Positions 1 through 9,000 are shown, counted from the first letter of the stretch. The stretch is DNA of 64,000 nt from Actinokineospora diospyrosa (GCF_024171925.1 NZ_JAMTCO010000004.1:291428-355427), one strand, 5' to 3'. Numbers and translations are program-made. The notes: a model not told the origin generated them from the letters alone.

Positions 1-1
1 G

Positions 2-2242
2 CTCGACACGCTGTCGGACAACGAGTCCTTGGCCGAGAGTGTCAGCCTGGAGGCCTCCGAGTTGGAGGGTTACCTCACCGGACTTCGCCTGCTCGCGGAC
101 CGCGACACCGGGAACGCCGGCTTCTCGTTCGCCAGGTCGGCGTTGATGCGGATCATGCGGGAGCACCGACTGGCGCGAGTGCCGCTGCCACGCGATCGGC
201 CGCTGGCCAAGGTCTACGAACTGCTCGGCAGGCAGTACCTGCGTTTTGGCGACTGGAAGATGGCCGCGGACTGCTACGGGCACGCCTCGCTCTACTGGCA
301 ACGCCCCCGCCAGGTCCGCCGCACTTTCTCGATGCTGGTCCTGTGCTACCTGCTCGACGGCAACCGCGGCGAGGCAGCCGAGATGCTCGCCTTGATCGAA
401 GGCGACGGGTCGGGACCGCCGAAGCACTTCCTGCGGGTATCCCGGAAGTTGGTCGACAGCACATCCGACCTGCGGGACGAGGTTGCGAGGTTCCCGCTGA
501 CACGGCCGATGGGGACGGTGGCGCACGGCTACCTCGCGGCGCTGACCGCGAGCAGACTGGCGGGCGACGGTCACCTCGCGGAAGCGCTGGAACTCCTGGA
601 CGACGTGGCGGTCCACCTGAGCTCGAAGAAGGCGACTGACGCGGTTGTCGCCGAACTGGACCAGCGGAAAGCCAATGTCTTATTGGCTTTGGGCCGGTAC
701 GCGCAGAGTCGGGAAGTGGCCCTCTCGGCGTGGCGAACACTTGATGCGGCGCGCTACGAGCCGTGTTCATTCGACCAGCGGGAAGCATTGTGGCGCCGCA
801 TCGCCCCTGCGCGATACGCGGCATTGCGGGCCAGTGTCGCTCTCGGTGAAGGCGAGGTGGTCGCCGAACTGATCGAGAAGTGCAGGCTCCAGTCACTCAT
901 CGCCGCCGAGGTCGAGGTCGAACTGAAGGGCAAGGAGAAGCACGAGAAGTCCACGGCGCAGGGCGGAGTGCAAGCAACCACTCAAGGCGCGACCACGAAG
1001 GAGGAGTTGCACGCGGGGAAGTCGATCTTCGCCGCGATCAACGACGCCTACAATGGCACGCTCCTGCTGCAACCGGCGGCCACCACCTTCGACACCACAG
1101 CACTGCCGGAAGGCGCCTTCTGGTCGACCCAGATCGAGAACGGGATGCTCTTCTGGTTCCTCGCCGTCGACGGGCGCCACCTCGCGCACGGGATGGAGGA
1201 CCTGCGCGACTACCCGCGCCTCCAGCCCGTCCTTCGGGCGCTGGCAGGCTACTCCGGAGCGGCCGACCCGCGGCTGTGGCAGCTCCCGCCCTACACGCCC
1301 CAGGCTGGCGACTACTACGAACCAGTGCGCCACATGGCCGACTGGAACTCCCCCGAAGAGCTGATCATGTCGAGCACGCTCGGCGAGGTGTTGCCGGAAC
1401 CGTTGGTGAGCCTGCTCCTCGCCGCCGACCGGCGCGGCCCGCTCGAGTTGACCTTGTCCCCGGCGCGCGAGCTCGCGGCGGTGCTCTGGCCGATCATAGT
1501 CGTCCCCGGCACCGGTGACCGGCTGGTGGAACGCGCGGTGCTACGGATGTGGACGTCGAGCGTGATCGAGAACGTGCGGGCGGGCCGACCACGGCCGCCC
1601 GCCGGACACCCGTCGCCGTTCTTGCTCGCGTGCGAGAACCCGGATGGGACACTCCGCGAGCGCCCCGCACCGAACATCGTCCACCGTGCGTCAACGGTGC
1701 TCGCAGGCGAAGCGGCAACCAAAGACGCGCTGTTGGCAGCGTTGCACAACATCGGTCCCGGCACGCCCGGCGTGTTCTTCTACACCGGACACGCTCTGCA
1801 CGACAGCGATCCCGCGTACTCAGCGCTCCCCCTCGCGGGCAAGGACGTGATCCAGTCCGGCGAGCTGTTCGGAAAGTTCGACGACGGCACCCCGTTCCTC
1901 CCCATGCCCTCCCGGGTGATCCTGTCCTGCTGCTCCAGCTCCGGCAACTCCCTCCTCGGCGGCGAGACACTCGGGCTGGCCGCAGGCATGCTCCAGTCCG
2001 GCGCCCACCAGGTGATCGCCACCGGCGTGGACGTCTTCGACTCGTCGTTCACCCAGGCCTTCGACGACCTCCTCGTCGAAGGAATGACCCAACCGGACGT
2101 CGACGCGGGCGTCCTGCTACGCGCCACCCACCTCCGCATGCTCAAGGAGTGGAAGACCTACTCCCTGCGCGGCGGGAGTAGTTTCACCGAGGACTTCACC
2201 GACCCCCACCCCGTCATCTGGGCCGCGTACCAGGCTTACTGA
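2..2242 (+). CDS. CHAT-domain caspase-like protease, 5' truncated by window
   Basis: The frame is already open at base 2, and the first start-like codon (TTG at 29) has no ribosome site, so the gene begins upstream of the window; 746 residues are visible. The N-terminal 300 or so residues are helical and TPR-like (for example LGRQYLRFGDWKMAADCY near residue 80). The last 190 residues form a CHAT domain with the catalytic pair visible: His in TGHALHD (about residue 597) and Cys in ILSCCSSSG (about residue 641). CHAT proteins are cysteine proteases of the caspase/separase clan used as effectors in bacterial conflict systems. A short Lys/Glu-rich linker lies near residues 305-325. It is followed after 9 bp by a small EACC1-like gene, the usual partner arrangement. 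Target and trigger cannot be read from the sequence. Confidence 0.85.
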   Translation, partial: LDTLSDNESLAESVSLEASELEGYLTGLRLLADRDTGNAGFSFARSALMRIMREHRLARVPLPRDRPLAKVYELLGRQYLRFGDWKMAADCYGHASLYWQRPRQVRRTFSMLVLCYLLDGNRGEAAEMLALIEGDGSGPPKHFLRVSRKLVDSTSDLRDEVARFPLTRPMGTVAHGYLAALTASRLAGDGHLAEALELLDDVAVHLSSKKATDAVVAELDQRKANVLLALGRYAQSREVALSAWRTLDAARYEPCSFDQREALWRRIAPARYAALRASVALGEGEVVAELIEKCRLQSLIAAEVEVELKGKEKHEKSTAQGGVQATTQGATTKEELHAGKSIFAAINDAYNGTLLLQPAATTFDTTALPEGAFWSTQIENGMLFWFLAVDGRHLAHGMEDLRDYPRLQPVLRALAGYSGAADPRLWQLPPYTPQAGDYYEPVRHMADWNSPEELIMSSTLGEVLPEPLVSLLLAADRRGPLELTLSPARELAAVLWPIIVVPGTGDRLVERAVLRMWTSSVIENVRAGRPRPPAGHPSPFLLACENPDGTLRERPAPNIVHRASTVLAGEAATKDALLAALHNIGPGTPGVFFYTGHALHDSDPAYSALPLAGKDVIQSGELFGKFDDGTPFLPMPSRVILSCCSSSGNSLLGGETLGLAAGMLQSGAHQVIATGVDVFDSSFTQAFDDLLVEGMTQPDVDAGVLLRATHLRMLKEWKTYSLRGGSSFTEDFTDPHPVIWAAYQAY

Positions 2243-2251
2243 AGGAACCCC

Positions 2252-2575
2252 ATGATCCGCGTCGAACTCCCGCAGGAACTCGCCGACGACCTCGTCGCCG
2301 AGGAGCTCGCCATCCGGCCCGGCCCCCGCGGCTCCATCGCCCAGATCCTGATCGTCGGCGCCACCTCCACGGCGACCGCCATCAGTCTCCTCCAAGCCCC
2401 CGACACCTTCGTCAAGCTCGCAGGCCTGATCAAGAAGCGCTTCGGGAAACAGCAGGGAGTGACCCTCACGGTCAAGGGCAACCGGGGTTCCGTCAGCCTC
2501 GACGTGACCAACGAAACCGATGTCGAAACCCTGGCCAAGCTGATCAAAGAGGGCCTGGTGGGCGACCTTGACTGA
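2252..2575 (+). CDS. EACC1-like small constant component of a conflict system
   Basis: Starts at ATG 2252 behind GAAGGAA, 9 bp after the CHAT gene, so it is almost surely co-transcribed. The 107-residue product has a short N-terminal strand (MIRVELPQ), a Gly-Ser-Ala-Thr-rich hydrophobic helix near residues 28-48, a basic stretch (LIKKRFGKQQ), two strands (GVTLTVKG, SVSLDV) and a C-terminal D-x-ETLAKLI helix. This order resembles the actinobacterial effector-associated constant component 1 (EACC1) family, found beside caspase, CHAT or trypsin-like effectors in ternary conflict systems. The assignment is by pattern only. An unrelated small membrane-associated protein is the alternative. Confidence 0.6.
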   Translation: MIRVELPQELADDLVAEELAIRPGPRGSIAQILIVGATSTATAISLLQAPDTFVKLAGLIKKRFGKQQGVTLTVKGNRGSVSLDVTNETDVETLAKLIKEGLVGDLD

Positions 2576-2594
2576 CCCCACGCGCTTCAGTAGC

Positions 2595-3294
2595 TCACAG
2601 GCGCTGCGGTTTCATCAGCAGCAACGCCACGAGCCCCAGCGCTACTGGTGACCACCACGGCACCACACGAGTCATGATGGCCACCACGGCTAAGAGGCCA
2701 CCGAGAACGCCCGCACCCAACCCCAACACTGGTCGTCCGGCGAGGAAGAACAACGCGAGCATCAACGCCGCGAACGACGGCGGAACCGAGAAGAACCGCC
2801 AAGAGTTGGTGAAGATCACCGATCCGTTGGGGTGCTGGAGGATGTGCAGGGCGCCGCAGTCGGTGCGTGCCCGGTCGATGGTGGCGACCTCGATGTTGGA
2901 TGTCGGAGGGGAAGCCCCCGGCGTGGGCGAGCAGCGCGCTGATCGCGGCGTAGAGGTGCGCGGACACCGTGGCCCTCGCCGGCGGCGAGGCCAGGACGTC
3001 GGCGGCGCGCTCCAGGAGGCGCTCGGCCAGTGGAGCCAGGGTGGCGACGGCGTCGACCTCGGCGCCGGGGGTGGGACGTCCCGCCACTACGTGGAGTGGT
3101 CGAGGGCGGTGAGAATGGTCCACCCGGCGTCGTCGGCACCGATCTCGGCGACGGCGACGCTCCTGGTGAGGTAGCGGGTCCGTTCGACGCGAACGCGAAC
3201 CGGTCGCCCGGTTCCCCTCTGCGCGTCGGGTGTAGCGGTAGCTGGACGAGGTGATCGCCGTGGGGACGCCATCTCTGCTGGGAATGGTTGTCAT
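2595..3294 (-). pseudogene. Frame-broken remnant ending in a two-helix membrane segment
   Basis: No single frame covers this stretch, but coding-like pieces lie in successive frames on the minus strand. An N-terminal piece starts at ATG 3294 (MTTIPSRDGVPTAITS). A piece ending at 3087 reads VAVEIGADDAGWTILTALD-like sequence. A middle piece reads EVDAVATLAPLAERLLERAA. The last piece (2595-2819) is a convincing membrane segment with two hydrophobic helices (FAALMLALFFLAG and VALGLVALLLM). It sits at the distal end of the MoxR operon. Either one decayed gene or two tiny genes could explain it; the function is unknown. Confidence 0.35.
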
Positions 3295-3373
3295 GGTCAA
3301 TTACTCCCTATGGCACTGGTTGTGGGGCGGTGCCCGTGTCCAGGATCTTGATCCGGGAGCCGGACGGCGGCTT

Positions 3374-4201
3374 TCAGCGGGTGGCGAGTTCGGTGCGCAG
3401 GTCTGCCATAAGGCGGTGGCCGCGTGCTCGTCGCCAAAGGTGCCAGCCGTTGACGGTGCACCCGGTCAGGTGGTTGGCGTGGGCGGTGATGGTGGACGCG
3501 GTGATCACGTCCGGGCCGGGGTGCACGACGCCGCGCTCGCCCACGGTGACCGTGTGCCCGCCCCAGACCAGTTGCTCGCCGACCTCGATCAGCCCGGCGT
3601 CGACGAGGTCGGCGAGGGCGTCGGGCACCCGGCGCGGTGATCGGCCCGCGGGCTCGCGGTCGAGCCCGAGCTCTCGTGCGAGGAAGCCGGGCATCATGGT
3701 GCTGGTCAGGGTGACCCATTGGGCGTCGCCCAAGGCGGCGTCGGCGAGCCACTGCATGTGCAGCAACACCGACAAGGCGATCGTGTGCGGCCATCGAGCA
3801 TCGACCGCCGTCCAGCTGCCGACGGTGTGCCACTCGCCTTGCATCGCGGCTAGGAGCTCGACGTCGACCCGGTCGGGGTCGCCGTTGTCGGGGGCGCGTA
3901 GCCGCACGACCACGTCGCCGGTGCACAGCGCGGCGGGTGGCGGCGCGGTCAGCCACACCCCGGCCATCAGGTCGGCGATGTCGGTGTGGGCGGGGTCCGG
4001 TGGTGGCCCGTCGTCGACCAGCCGCACCGGTGCCCCGGCGCTGTGGGTGGTGCGCACCGCGATCACGACCAACCCCCACGCCCCGTCGGGGGCACGCATC
4101 GGCACGGCGTGCGGTGGTGCCGGGACCAGCGAGACGGTCTCGGACGGGAAGGCGTCGCGGAGGGCGGCGGGTATCGGCGGCGTGCCGTGCTCGGTGCTCA
4201 T
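3374..4201 (-). CDS. Protein with C-terminal RAMA/DUF4357-like domain
   Basis: A 275-residue protein starting at ATG 4201, 27 bp after the preceding gene of the same operon. Residues 1-200 are not recognised; they are rich in Pro and Ala early on, then contain LLHMQWLADAALGDAQW. The last 70 residues read as a RAMA or DUF4357-like module: VWGGHTVTV, a V-H-P-G turn, STITAHANHLTGCTVNGW and HLW, with L-x-x-L-R at the end. In known proteins this SVNGW...W module accompanies restriction-like and GIY-YIG nucleases and is thought to read modified DNA. No nuclease motif is visible here, so it may only bind DNA. Family assignment of the C-terminus is moderately sure; the role is inferred. Confidence 0.65.
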   Translation of the reverse strand: MSTEHGTPPIPAALRDAFPSETVSLVPAPPHAVPMRAPDGAWGLVVIAVRTTHSAGAPVRLVDDGPPPDPAHTDIADLMAGVWLTAPPPAALCTGDVVVRLRAPDNGDPDRVDVELLAAMQGEWHTVGSWTAVDARWPHTIALSVLLHMQWLADAALGDAQWVTLTSTMMPGFLARELGLDREPAGRSPRRVPDALADLVDAGLIEVGEQLVWGGHTVTVGERGVVHPGPDVITASTITAHANHLTGCTVNGWHLWRRARGHRLMADLRTELATR

Positions 4202-4228
4202 GGTTCGGGTCTCCCGGGGTGCGAGGGG

Positions 4229-4606
4229 TCAGTTGGTGGTTTTGGGGTGGTTCTCGTCGGCGATGCGGCGGGTCATCTCGTCCGCCCATCGGTCGACCTC
4301 GGCGTCGGAGCCGTCGCGGAGGCCGGTGAGCACCATGACGGCGACGCTCTCGCCGATCGGGTGGATGTCCGGGCTGTCGAGGACGATGTGGACACCCTCG
4401 GAGGTGACGATGTGCCAGTCGCGTTGCCGGACGCGGTCGGCACAGAAGAACGAGCCGATGAGCACGCCGTGGCGGGTGACGTACCCGTACCACGTTTGTT
4501 GGGCGTCCTCGGGGTCGAACACGATCGCGGTGACCTCGCAGCCACCGTCCTCGGTGAAGCTGCGGGCGGCGAAGTACCGGTCGTCGGGGGCCTCGGGCGT
4601 GGTCAC
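4229..4606 (-). CDS. Small unknown protein, paralogue of the gene at 6094-6465
   Basis: Reads from GTG 4606 (ribosome site AGGAG just upstream), overlapping the stop of the previous gene by 4 bp (GTGA), to give 125 residues. The upstream extension of this frame is low-complexity Arg/Pro and unlikely to be translated. The product shares a clear pattern with the protein at 6094-6465: G-CEVT near residue 22, a T-x-YG-VTR turn, GS-(F/Y), D-x-x-W-(H/R)-VT and a late AVMVLT helix. The two are therefore tandem-family paralogues inside one operon. No catalytic motif is apparent. The mostly beta N-terminal half suggests a small binding domain; function unknown. Confidence 0.75.
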   Translation of the reverse strand: MTTPEAPDDRYFAARSFTEDGGCEVTAIVFDPEDAQQTWYGYVTRHGVLIGSFFCADRVRQRDWHIVTSEGVHIVLDSPDIHPIGESVAVMVLTGLRDGSDAEVDRWADEMTRRIADENHPKTTN

Positions 4607-5085
4607 GGTGATCTCCTGGTGGGTGGGGTAAGGGTGAGCGCGGCGCGAGTCGGGCGTCCGGTGCCGGGGTCGCGCATGAGCGGCAGCGGGACCGGTGCGG
4701 TGGGTGGGCCGTGTCCGGGTGGGGCGTTGTCCTCGATGCGGGATGCGCGCGGGGTGGCCGGTTCCCACCGCACACCACCACCCACGGTGGCCAATGTCCG
4801 GCGGGTTGCGGGGTCGAACGTGACGATCCATGTGCTGTGGTGGCTGTTGTGCCACGGCCACGGCCACCCGGTGCGGCGTGGGTAGGCGTGGCCGAGGTCC
4901 TCGCTTTCCCAGACGACGAACAGGTCCTCGACAGCGGCGCGGTAGATGGACTCGTCGGTCGCGGCCAGGGCGAGCCGCCCGGGCGGGACGCGGATCAGGC
5001 CAGCCGGTGCGCATTCCCATTGCAGGGAACCGATCCACTCGGCGCGAGCACCGCGCCCGACGTAGAAGTCGGTCGTGGTCGACAT
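4603..5085 (-). CDS. Unknown operon protein, 160 aa
   Basis: Start chosen at ATG 5085, directly preceded by TAAGGAC and 4 bp after the preceding stop. The earlier in-frame sequence is Arg/His-rich noise. The 160 residues open with MSTTTDFYVGRGARAEWIGS, continue with a compact, Trp-rich middle (VWESEDLGHAYPRRTGWPWP, then STWIVTFDP) and end in a Pro-rich tail. The opening resembles small actinomycete proteins found near phage or mobile-element genes that start with TDFYVGRG, but no named family can be stated. It overlaps the next gene by 4 bp, so its translation is coupled to the paralogue at 4229-4606. Confidence 0.7.
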   Translation of the reverse strand: MSTTTDFYVGRGARAEWIGSLQWECAPAGLIRVPPGRLALAATDESIYRAAVEDLFVVWESEDLGHAYPRRTGWPWPWHNSHHSTWIVTFDPATRRTLATVGGGVRWEPATPRASRIEDNAPPGHGPPTAPVPLPLMRDPGTGRPTRAALTLTPPTRRSP

Positions 5086-5089
5086 GTCC

Positions 5090-5629
5090 TTACCGCACCG
5101 GCGCGTTCGGTGCCACGCCTCGCACCGCGGCCTCGTCGGGTGAGTGCGGTGTCCCGGGCGGTGCGTCATCGACCCGGTGGTCGGTCGCGCTTCGGCAAGT
5201 CCGGCGACGTAGGGGTTCGAGTTGCAGGTGCTCGCCGAGGTCGGCCAGAGAGGCGACGCGGGCGACAGAGACCTCGGCGGCGCATCCGGGGCACCGATCG
5301 ATCAGCCACCACGACTGTCCGGGGGTGTTGTTATCGGGGATGAACCGCCACGCACGGGTGGTTAACGGGTCGGTGACGGTGATCAGGTCGCCGGGAACCG
5401 GTCCGGTGCGGGTGGGGTAGGTGCGGGTGGGGTCGTCGGTGACCATCACCGCGTCCACGGGGACGTGCAGGACGGCGGCCACGATGCGGGCGACACGGGC
5501 GCGACGCGCCCACCGGTCCCAGCTTCGGGGACCGTCATGGCGACCGTGGAACCCGTCGGGGTCGGTGGCGCGGTGGGCGTCGGCGGCTTGGATCGCGCGT
5601 TCGGCGAGTCCGGGTGCGAGTGTGGTCAT
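5090..5629 (-). CDS. Unknown operon protein with a CPGC motif
   Basis: A 179-residue protein from ATG 5629, preceded by AGAGATCACC. It has a helical start (LAERAIQAADAHRAT), a basic W-D-R-W-ARRARVARIVAAVL helix, a beta-rich middle (GDLITVTDPLT, WRFIPDN, WWLIDRCPGCAAEV) and a Leu-rich segment (LADLGEHLQL). The single C-x-x-C pair near residue 125 could hold a metal only with partners not seen here. The C-terminal 30 residues look disordered. It is 4 bp from the next gene, so it lies inside the MoxR/VWA operon. No family recognised. Confidence 0.7.
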   Translation of the reverse strand: MTTLAPGLAERAIQAADAHRATDPDGFHGRHDGPRSWDRWARRARVARIVAAVLHVPVDAVMVTDDPTRTYPTRTGPVPGDLITVTDPLTTRAWRFIPDNNTPGQSWWLIDRCPGCAAEVSVARVASLADLGEHLQLEPLRRRTCRSATDHRVDDAPPGTPHSPDEAAVRGVAPNAPVR

Positions 5630-5719
5630 GGTGATCTCTCGGATCGTCGAGTTGGGTGGAGGAAAAGGAAAAGGGCTATGTGAGGCCGTTCGAGTGCGGT
5701 CCGGGTGGGTGCGGCGGGG

Positions 5720-5962
5720 TCACGCCCACCCGAGTGCGTCGGCGGCGTTCGCGGGAAGAACCCCGACTCGATCGCCGATTCCCAGCCAGACAACGGGCGG
5801 ATCGGTTGGTGCGGCGTGGTCGGTGTCGTCGGGCGTGCAGGCGACGCCGGCGAGTAGGTGTTCGGCCGGGTTGTCGTCGCGCGTGGCGAGGCGCACCGGG
5901 GTGTCGGGGTCCTGGGTGACGAGTGTGGCGACCAAGTCGCCTACTGTCGTGATTCCTTTCAT
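5720..5962 (-). CDS. Small phage-type protein, 80 aa, unknown
   Basis: Starts at ATG 5962 and gives 80 residues. The opening MKGITTVGDLVATLVTQDPD followed by TPVRLAT matches the general form of small phage and mobile-element proteins in which a T-V-G-(D/E)-L helix is followed by D-P-D-T-P-V. The rest is a short beta-rich body ending GIGDRVGVLPANAADALGW. No function is known for such proteins. The ribosome site is weak, and a TTG two codons earlier is an alternative start. It is separated by 90 bp from the next operon gene and by 131 bp from the previous one. Confidence 0.6.
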   Translation of the reverse strand: MKGITTVGDLVATLVTQDPDTPVRLATRDDNPAEHLLAGVACTPDDTDHAAPTDPPVVWLGIGDRVGVLPANAADALGWA

Positions 5963-6093
5963 CGCCAAGTCATGCCTTCCAGGTGTCAAACGTAGATTTG
6001 CCGGGGTCTTGGTACGGCGGCGGCCCGCAAGTGCGGTGACCGGACGTACGGCCGATGGGAGAAACGGGCGAGATGGGTGGTGGCGTGTGTGGA

Positions 6094-6465
6094 TCAACGT
6101 CCTTGAGCGTTGGCGCTGTCCACGAGTTCTTTGTCTCTGGCGTCTCGTATGAGCTGTTCGGCCGCGAAACTGTCGCGGGCGTTGGCGAGAACGGTCAAGA
6201 CGAGGATGGCGGCGTGTTCGGATACCGGGGTCACGACACGGCCGTCGAGGATCAGCGGGCCGCCACCGCCGGTGACGACGCGCCAACCGGGTCGGCCGTC
6301 ATTGTCGGTGCCGTAGTAGCTACCGACAAACCGCCCGTCACGGGTGACGATGCCATAGCGGGTCTGTCGGGTGCCGGTAGGGCAAATGTCCACTGTGGTC
6401 ACTTCGCATCCGTTCTCGACAGTGCGATGGATGCGGCCGTCGTCGGAATACTGGTGCGTGATCAT
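6094..6465 (-). CDS. Small unknown protein, paralogue of the gene at 4229-4606
   Basis: ATG at 6465 overlaps the TGA of the upstream gene (ATGA), giving 123 residues. The core repeats the pattern of the 4229-4606 product: NGCEVTTVD, then T-R-YGIVTRDG, GSYYG, PGWRVVTGGGG, LILDGRVVTPVSE, AAILVLT. The C-terminus is a charged helix (AEQLIRDARDKELVDSA). It was probably made by duplication within this operon and has diverged strongly, which points to a role that tolerates or rewards sequence change. No catalytic residues are obvious. Confidence 0.75.
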   Translation of the reverse strand: MITHQYSDDGRIHRTVENGCEVTTVDICPTGTRQTRYGIVTRDGRFVGSYYGTDNDGRPGWRVVTGGGGPLILDGRVVTPVSEHAAILVLTVLANARDSFAAEQLIRDARDKELVDSANAQGR

Positions 6466-7160
6466 TGGGTCGAGTCCGATCGGATTGTGTTGGCACGTGC
6501 GCGATCGAGTGCGCCTTCCAGGTCGGCAAGACGCTCGTCGTCGAGCGAGACGGCGATCGACACGGTTACCGCGCCCCAATGCGTCCCCGTCCGGTCCACG
6601 GCGTGTGGTTGGCCGCGTGATGTCACGCTGACCCGCGCCTTGCCAAGCCATTTCACCTCGCCGTCCCACCCCGACCAGTGGTCCCAGGCGTACGAGCGAC
6701 GGGTCTCGACGTGCGGTTCCTCGGTGAACACGCGGGCGATCCTGGTGACGGCGCCGATGGCGCGTTCAACCGCGAGTCGCGTCGCGAGATCACGTCGACG
6801 TGCGTCCGCGAGTAGTTCGGCGTAGCCATCCAGTTTGTCGATGATCATCGCGGCGGCGTCGGCGGGTTTGGTCGCGTAGGAGATGAACACCCATTGAATC
6901 GTCTTGGGGGTGTAGTGATCGCGTAGGTGTTCAGGGCACGTGGGCTTGATCATGAACGACCACTTCCGACCCTCGCGCGCCAGGTGTACCGCCAGGGTGG
7001 CGCCACCAGTGGGTGGGACCAATTCGGGGTATCCCGTGGGCTGCCAACGCCCATTGTGCCACTTGACCGGCTGGGCGTAGGACCATCCGCCGGGCAATTC
7101 GGCCGCGATACGGACGATCTTCTGCTGGCATCGCCGTTCCTGTTCCGCGATGGTCGACAT
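6462..7160 (-). CDS. Unknown operon protein, 232 aa
   Basis: Start chosen at ATG 7160, with AAGGA 8 bp upstream; an ATG at 7178 is possible but lacks a good ribosome site. The 232-residue product begins with a charged helix (IAEQERRCQQKIVRIAAEL), then a beta-rich region with GWSYAQPVKWHNGRWQPTGY, a helix containing PADAAAMIIDKLDGYAELL, and late strands (VKWLGKARVSVTS, WGAVTVSIAVSLDD). No recognised domain. It follows the VWA gene by 43 bp and is translationally coupled to the next gene by an ATGA overlap, placing it in the MoxR/VWA operon. Confidence 0.75.
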   Translation of the reverse strand: MSTIAEQERRCQQKIVRIAAELPGGWSYAQPVKWHNGRWQPTGYPELVPPTGGATLAVHLAREGRKWSFMIKPTCPEHLRDHYTPKTIQWVFISYATKPADAAAMIIDKLDGYAELLADARRRDLATRLAVERAIGAVTRIARVFTEEPHVETRRSYAWDHWSGWDGEVKWLGKARVSVTSRGQPHAVDRTGTHWGAVTVSIAVSLDDERLADLEGALDRARANTIRSDSTQ

Positions 7161-7203
7161 GGTTGAAGTCCTTGTCATGGTTGGGGTTCGGGGCGGCCCT
7201 GGT

Positions 7204-9000
7204 TCAGTGGGTGGCGCGTAGGGCGGCGGTGGCCGCGCGGCCGATGGCTTGGGCGGTGGTGGTCCATGTGAGATCGGACCCGGCCGCCGGGTGGCCCGTT
7301 CCTGCCGTGGCGGGGTCGGTGAGTTGGTGCACGGTCACGCCGTTGAATGGCTGGTCGTGCTCGTTGGTTGTCAGCCACAGCACCGCGCATCCGGACGCGC
7401 GCAACCGGTCGATCCGCTTCTTTCCGTCGCGTTGTTCGTCGGTGTCGAAGTGTCCATCTGAGATGATCACCAGTAGGCGCGCGGCGCCGGGGCGGGACAG
7501 TCCTAGCGCGCCGTCGAGTGCGTCGGCGGCCGTGGCGATGGCGTGGCATCCGTCATTGGCGGCGAACTCGTTGACATGGGCCGGGTGTGCGCCGGGGTGG
7601 GTGATGGGGCGGACCGCGCGGCCGAAGATCACGGTGGCGGTGGTGACGTCCACCGTGGCGTGACGGCCCCCGTGGGCGAGTATCCACGCGGTCGAGGCGA
7701 CCGCCTTGCGTAGGTGTCCCATGGACCCGGACACGTCGCACGCCACGGCCAGTTTCAGCGGTGGGGTGGGTACGGCGCGTCGGGTGGTGCGGGTGAACGG
7801 TTCGGCGGTGACGTCCGCGCCCGCCGCGCGTTGGGCGTCGGAGGCCAGCACCCCGCGCATCCGTAGTCGTCCGGGCGGGAATGGCGACGTTGTCTTCACG
7901 GGCACCCGGTCGCGTACGCCGGCGGTGGACAGGGCGCGGCCCAGTACGCGCGCGGCGTTGCGTTCGGCGGCGGTGGGCGGGCGTGTCCCGGTGGTCGCGG
8001 TGGACCCCGTACGCCTGGCACGGACCGGACTCGAGAACACGGTGCGCGCGGCCTTGTCCGCGGCCTCGCGGGCGGCGTCCTCGTCGGCTTGGGCCGCTGC
8101 CGCGATGGCGGCGGGGTCGATTGGTGTCTCGGTCGCCACCGCCGCCGCGACGGTGGCGGCGGTGGTCGTGATGGCGGTGGCCAGTGCCGACGGCACCACC
8201 ACGGCGCCGGGCGGGGCGGGGTTCCCGGGACCGCCGCGCGCGGGGGCGGGGTCGTCGGGGTCGGTGCCGACCGCCTGACACCACCGCTGCGCGATGTCGA
8301 TCATGGTGTCGGCGTCGTCGTCGGCCGTGGCAAGCGACTCCCGCCACAACCCGCGCAACGTGTCCAACAAGGGCGCGCCGAGAATGGTCTCGACCGCGTC
8401 CGCGACCGGGGCGGTTTCGGCGGCGGTCAGGATCCCGCCGTCCACCCGGGCCAGGATCAGCGCGGCCGTGTGGGCGGCGTCGGCGGTGGTCATGCGTGGC
8501 GCGAGTGCGGGGTCGGTGGCGTCGGTGTCGTTGAGGATCAGGTTCACCGCCGATGCGCGCAACCACAACCGGTCATCGGGGCGACGGCGCACGTGTGCGG
8601 CTTCCATGCGCGATTCTTCCAATAACGTCGCGGCGTCGACGATGCCGGGCGGTGTGCCGTCGGGTGGGTCCCACACACTGTGGGCGGCGTGGGCGCACTC
8701 GTGGGTCAGTAGTCCCCACGCGGTGGCGTAGCGGCCCCGGTCGAACGGGTCGGCGGGGTCGACGGTCGCGGGATCGACACCCAAGTGGACACCGTCGACC
8801 TCGATCAACGCGCGAGTCGGGTAGAAACAGGCCGGGGCACCACCACCGGCGCCGGGCGCGATCGTGACCAACAGGTCATCGCGGTCGGCGATCACGCCGA
8901 CTTCATCGGCAAGCGCGGCGGACAGGGTCAGCCACTCGGGGCGTGCGGGAAACACAGCGGTGCCGGTCGCGTTGGGGTCGAGTGCCACGTGCACGGTCAT
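7204..9000 (-). CDS. Metallopeptidase-like and VWA-domain protein (MoxR partner)
   Basis: A 598-residue protein from ATG 9000 with GAAAGGACGAAACG upstream. The N-terminal part carries a zinc-protease signature LLTHECAHAAH (HExxH, about residue 100) followed by a conserved acidic site (ATLLEESRMEAAH). The middle is Ala/Pro-rich. The C-terminal third is a von Willebrand A domain with the metal-binding DVSGS motif (about residue 422) and a later ISDGHFDTDE. Proteins of this build act with MoxR-type AAA+ ATPases, the ATPase remodelling a target presented through the VWA domain. The MoxR gene lies 72 bp upstream. Whether the HExxH site is a working peptidase is unknown. Confidence 0.85.
   Translation of the reverse strand: MTVHVALDPNATGTAVFPARPEWLTLSAALADEVGVIADRDDLLVTIAPGAGGGAPACFYPTRALIEVDGVHLGVDPATVDPADPFDRGRYATAWGLLTHECAHAAHSVWDPPDGTPPGIVDAATLLEESRMEAAHVRRRPDDRLWLRASAVNLILNDTDATDPALAPRMTTADAAHTAALILARVDGGILTAAETAPVADAVETILGAPLLDTLRGLWRESLATADDDADTMIDIAQRWCQAVGTDPDDPAPARGGPGNPAPPGAVVVPSALATAITTTAATVAAAVATETPIDPAAIAAAAQADEDAAREAADKAARTVFSSPVRARRTGSTATTGTRPPTAAERNAARVLGRALSTAGVRDRVPVKTTSPFPPGRLRMRGVLASDAQRAAGADVTAEPFTRTTRRAVPTPPLKLAVACDVSGSMGHLRKAVASTAWILAHGGRHATVDVTTATVIFGRAVRPITHPGAHPAHVNEFAANDGCHAIATAADALDGALGLSRPGAARLLVIISDGHFDTDEQRDGKKRIDRLRASGCAVLWLTTNEHDQPFNGVTVHQLTDPATAGTGHPAAGSDLTWTTTAQAIGRAATAALRATH

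Noticed and set aside
3288..4631. Plus-strand open frame of 447 codons
   Set aside because: Opposite to the RAMA-like gene and its neighbour; Ser/Arg-rich, no ribosome site, no protein-like segments.
3297..4781. Long minus-strand open frame of 494 codons across several small genes
   Set aside because: It is Arg/Pro-rich with no domain pattern and runs antisense-in-phase to better supported genes at 3374-4201 and 4229-4606; an effect of high GC.
7553..8566. Arg/His-rich minus-strand frame inside the VWA gene
   Set aside because: Out-of-frame shadow of the VWA protein; extremely biased composition.
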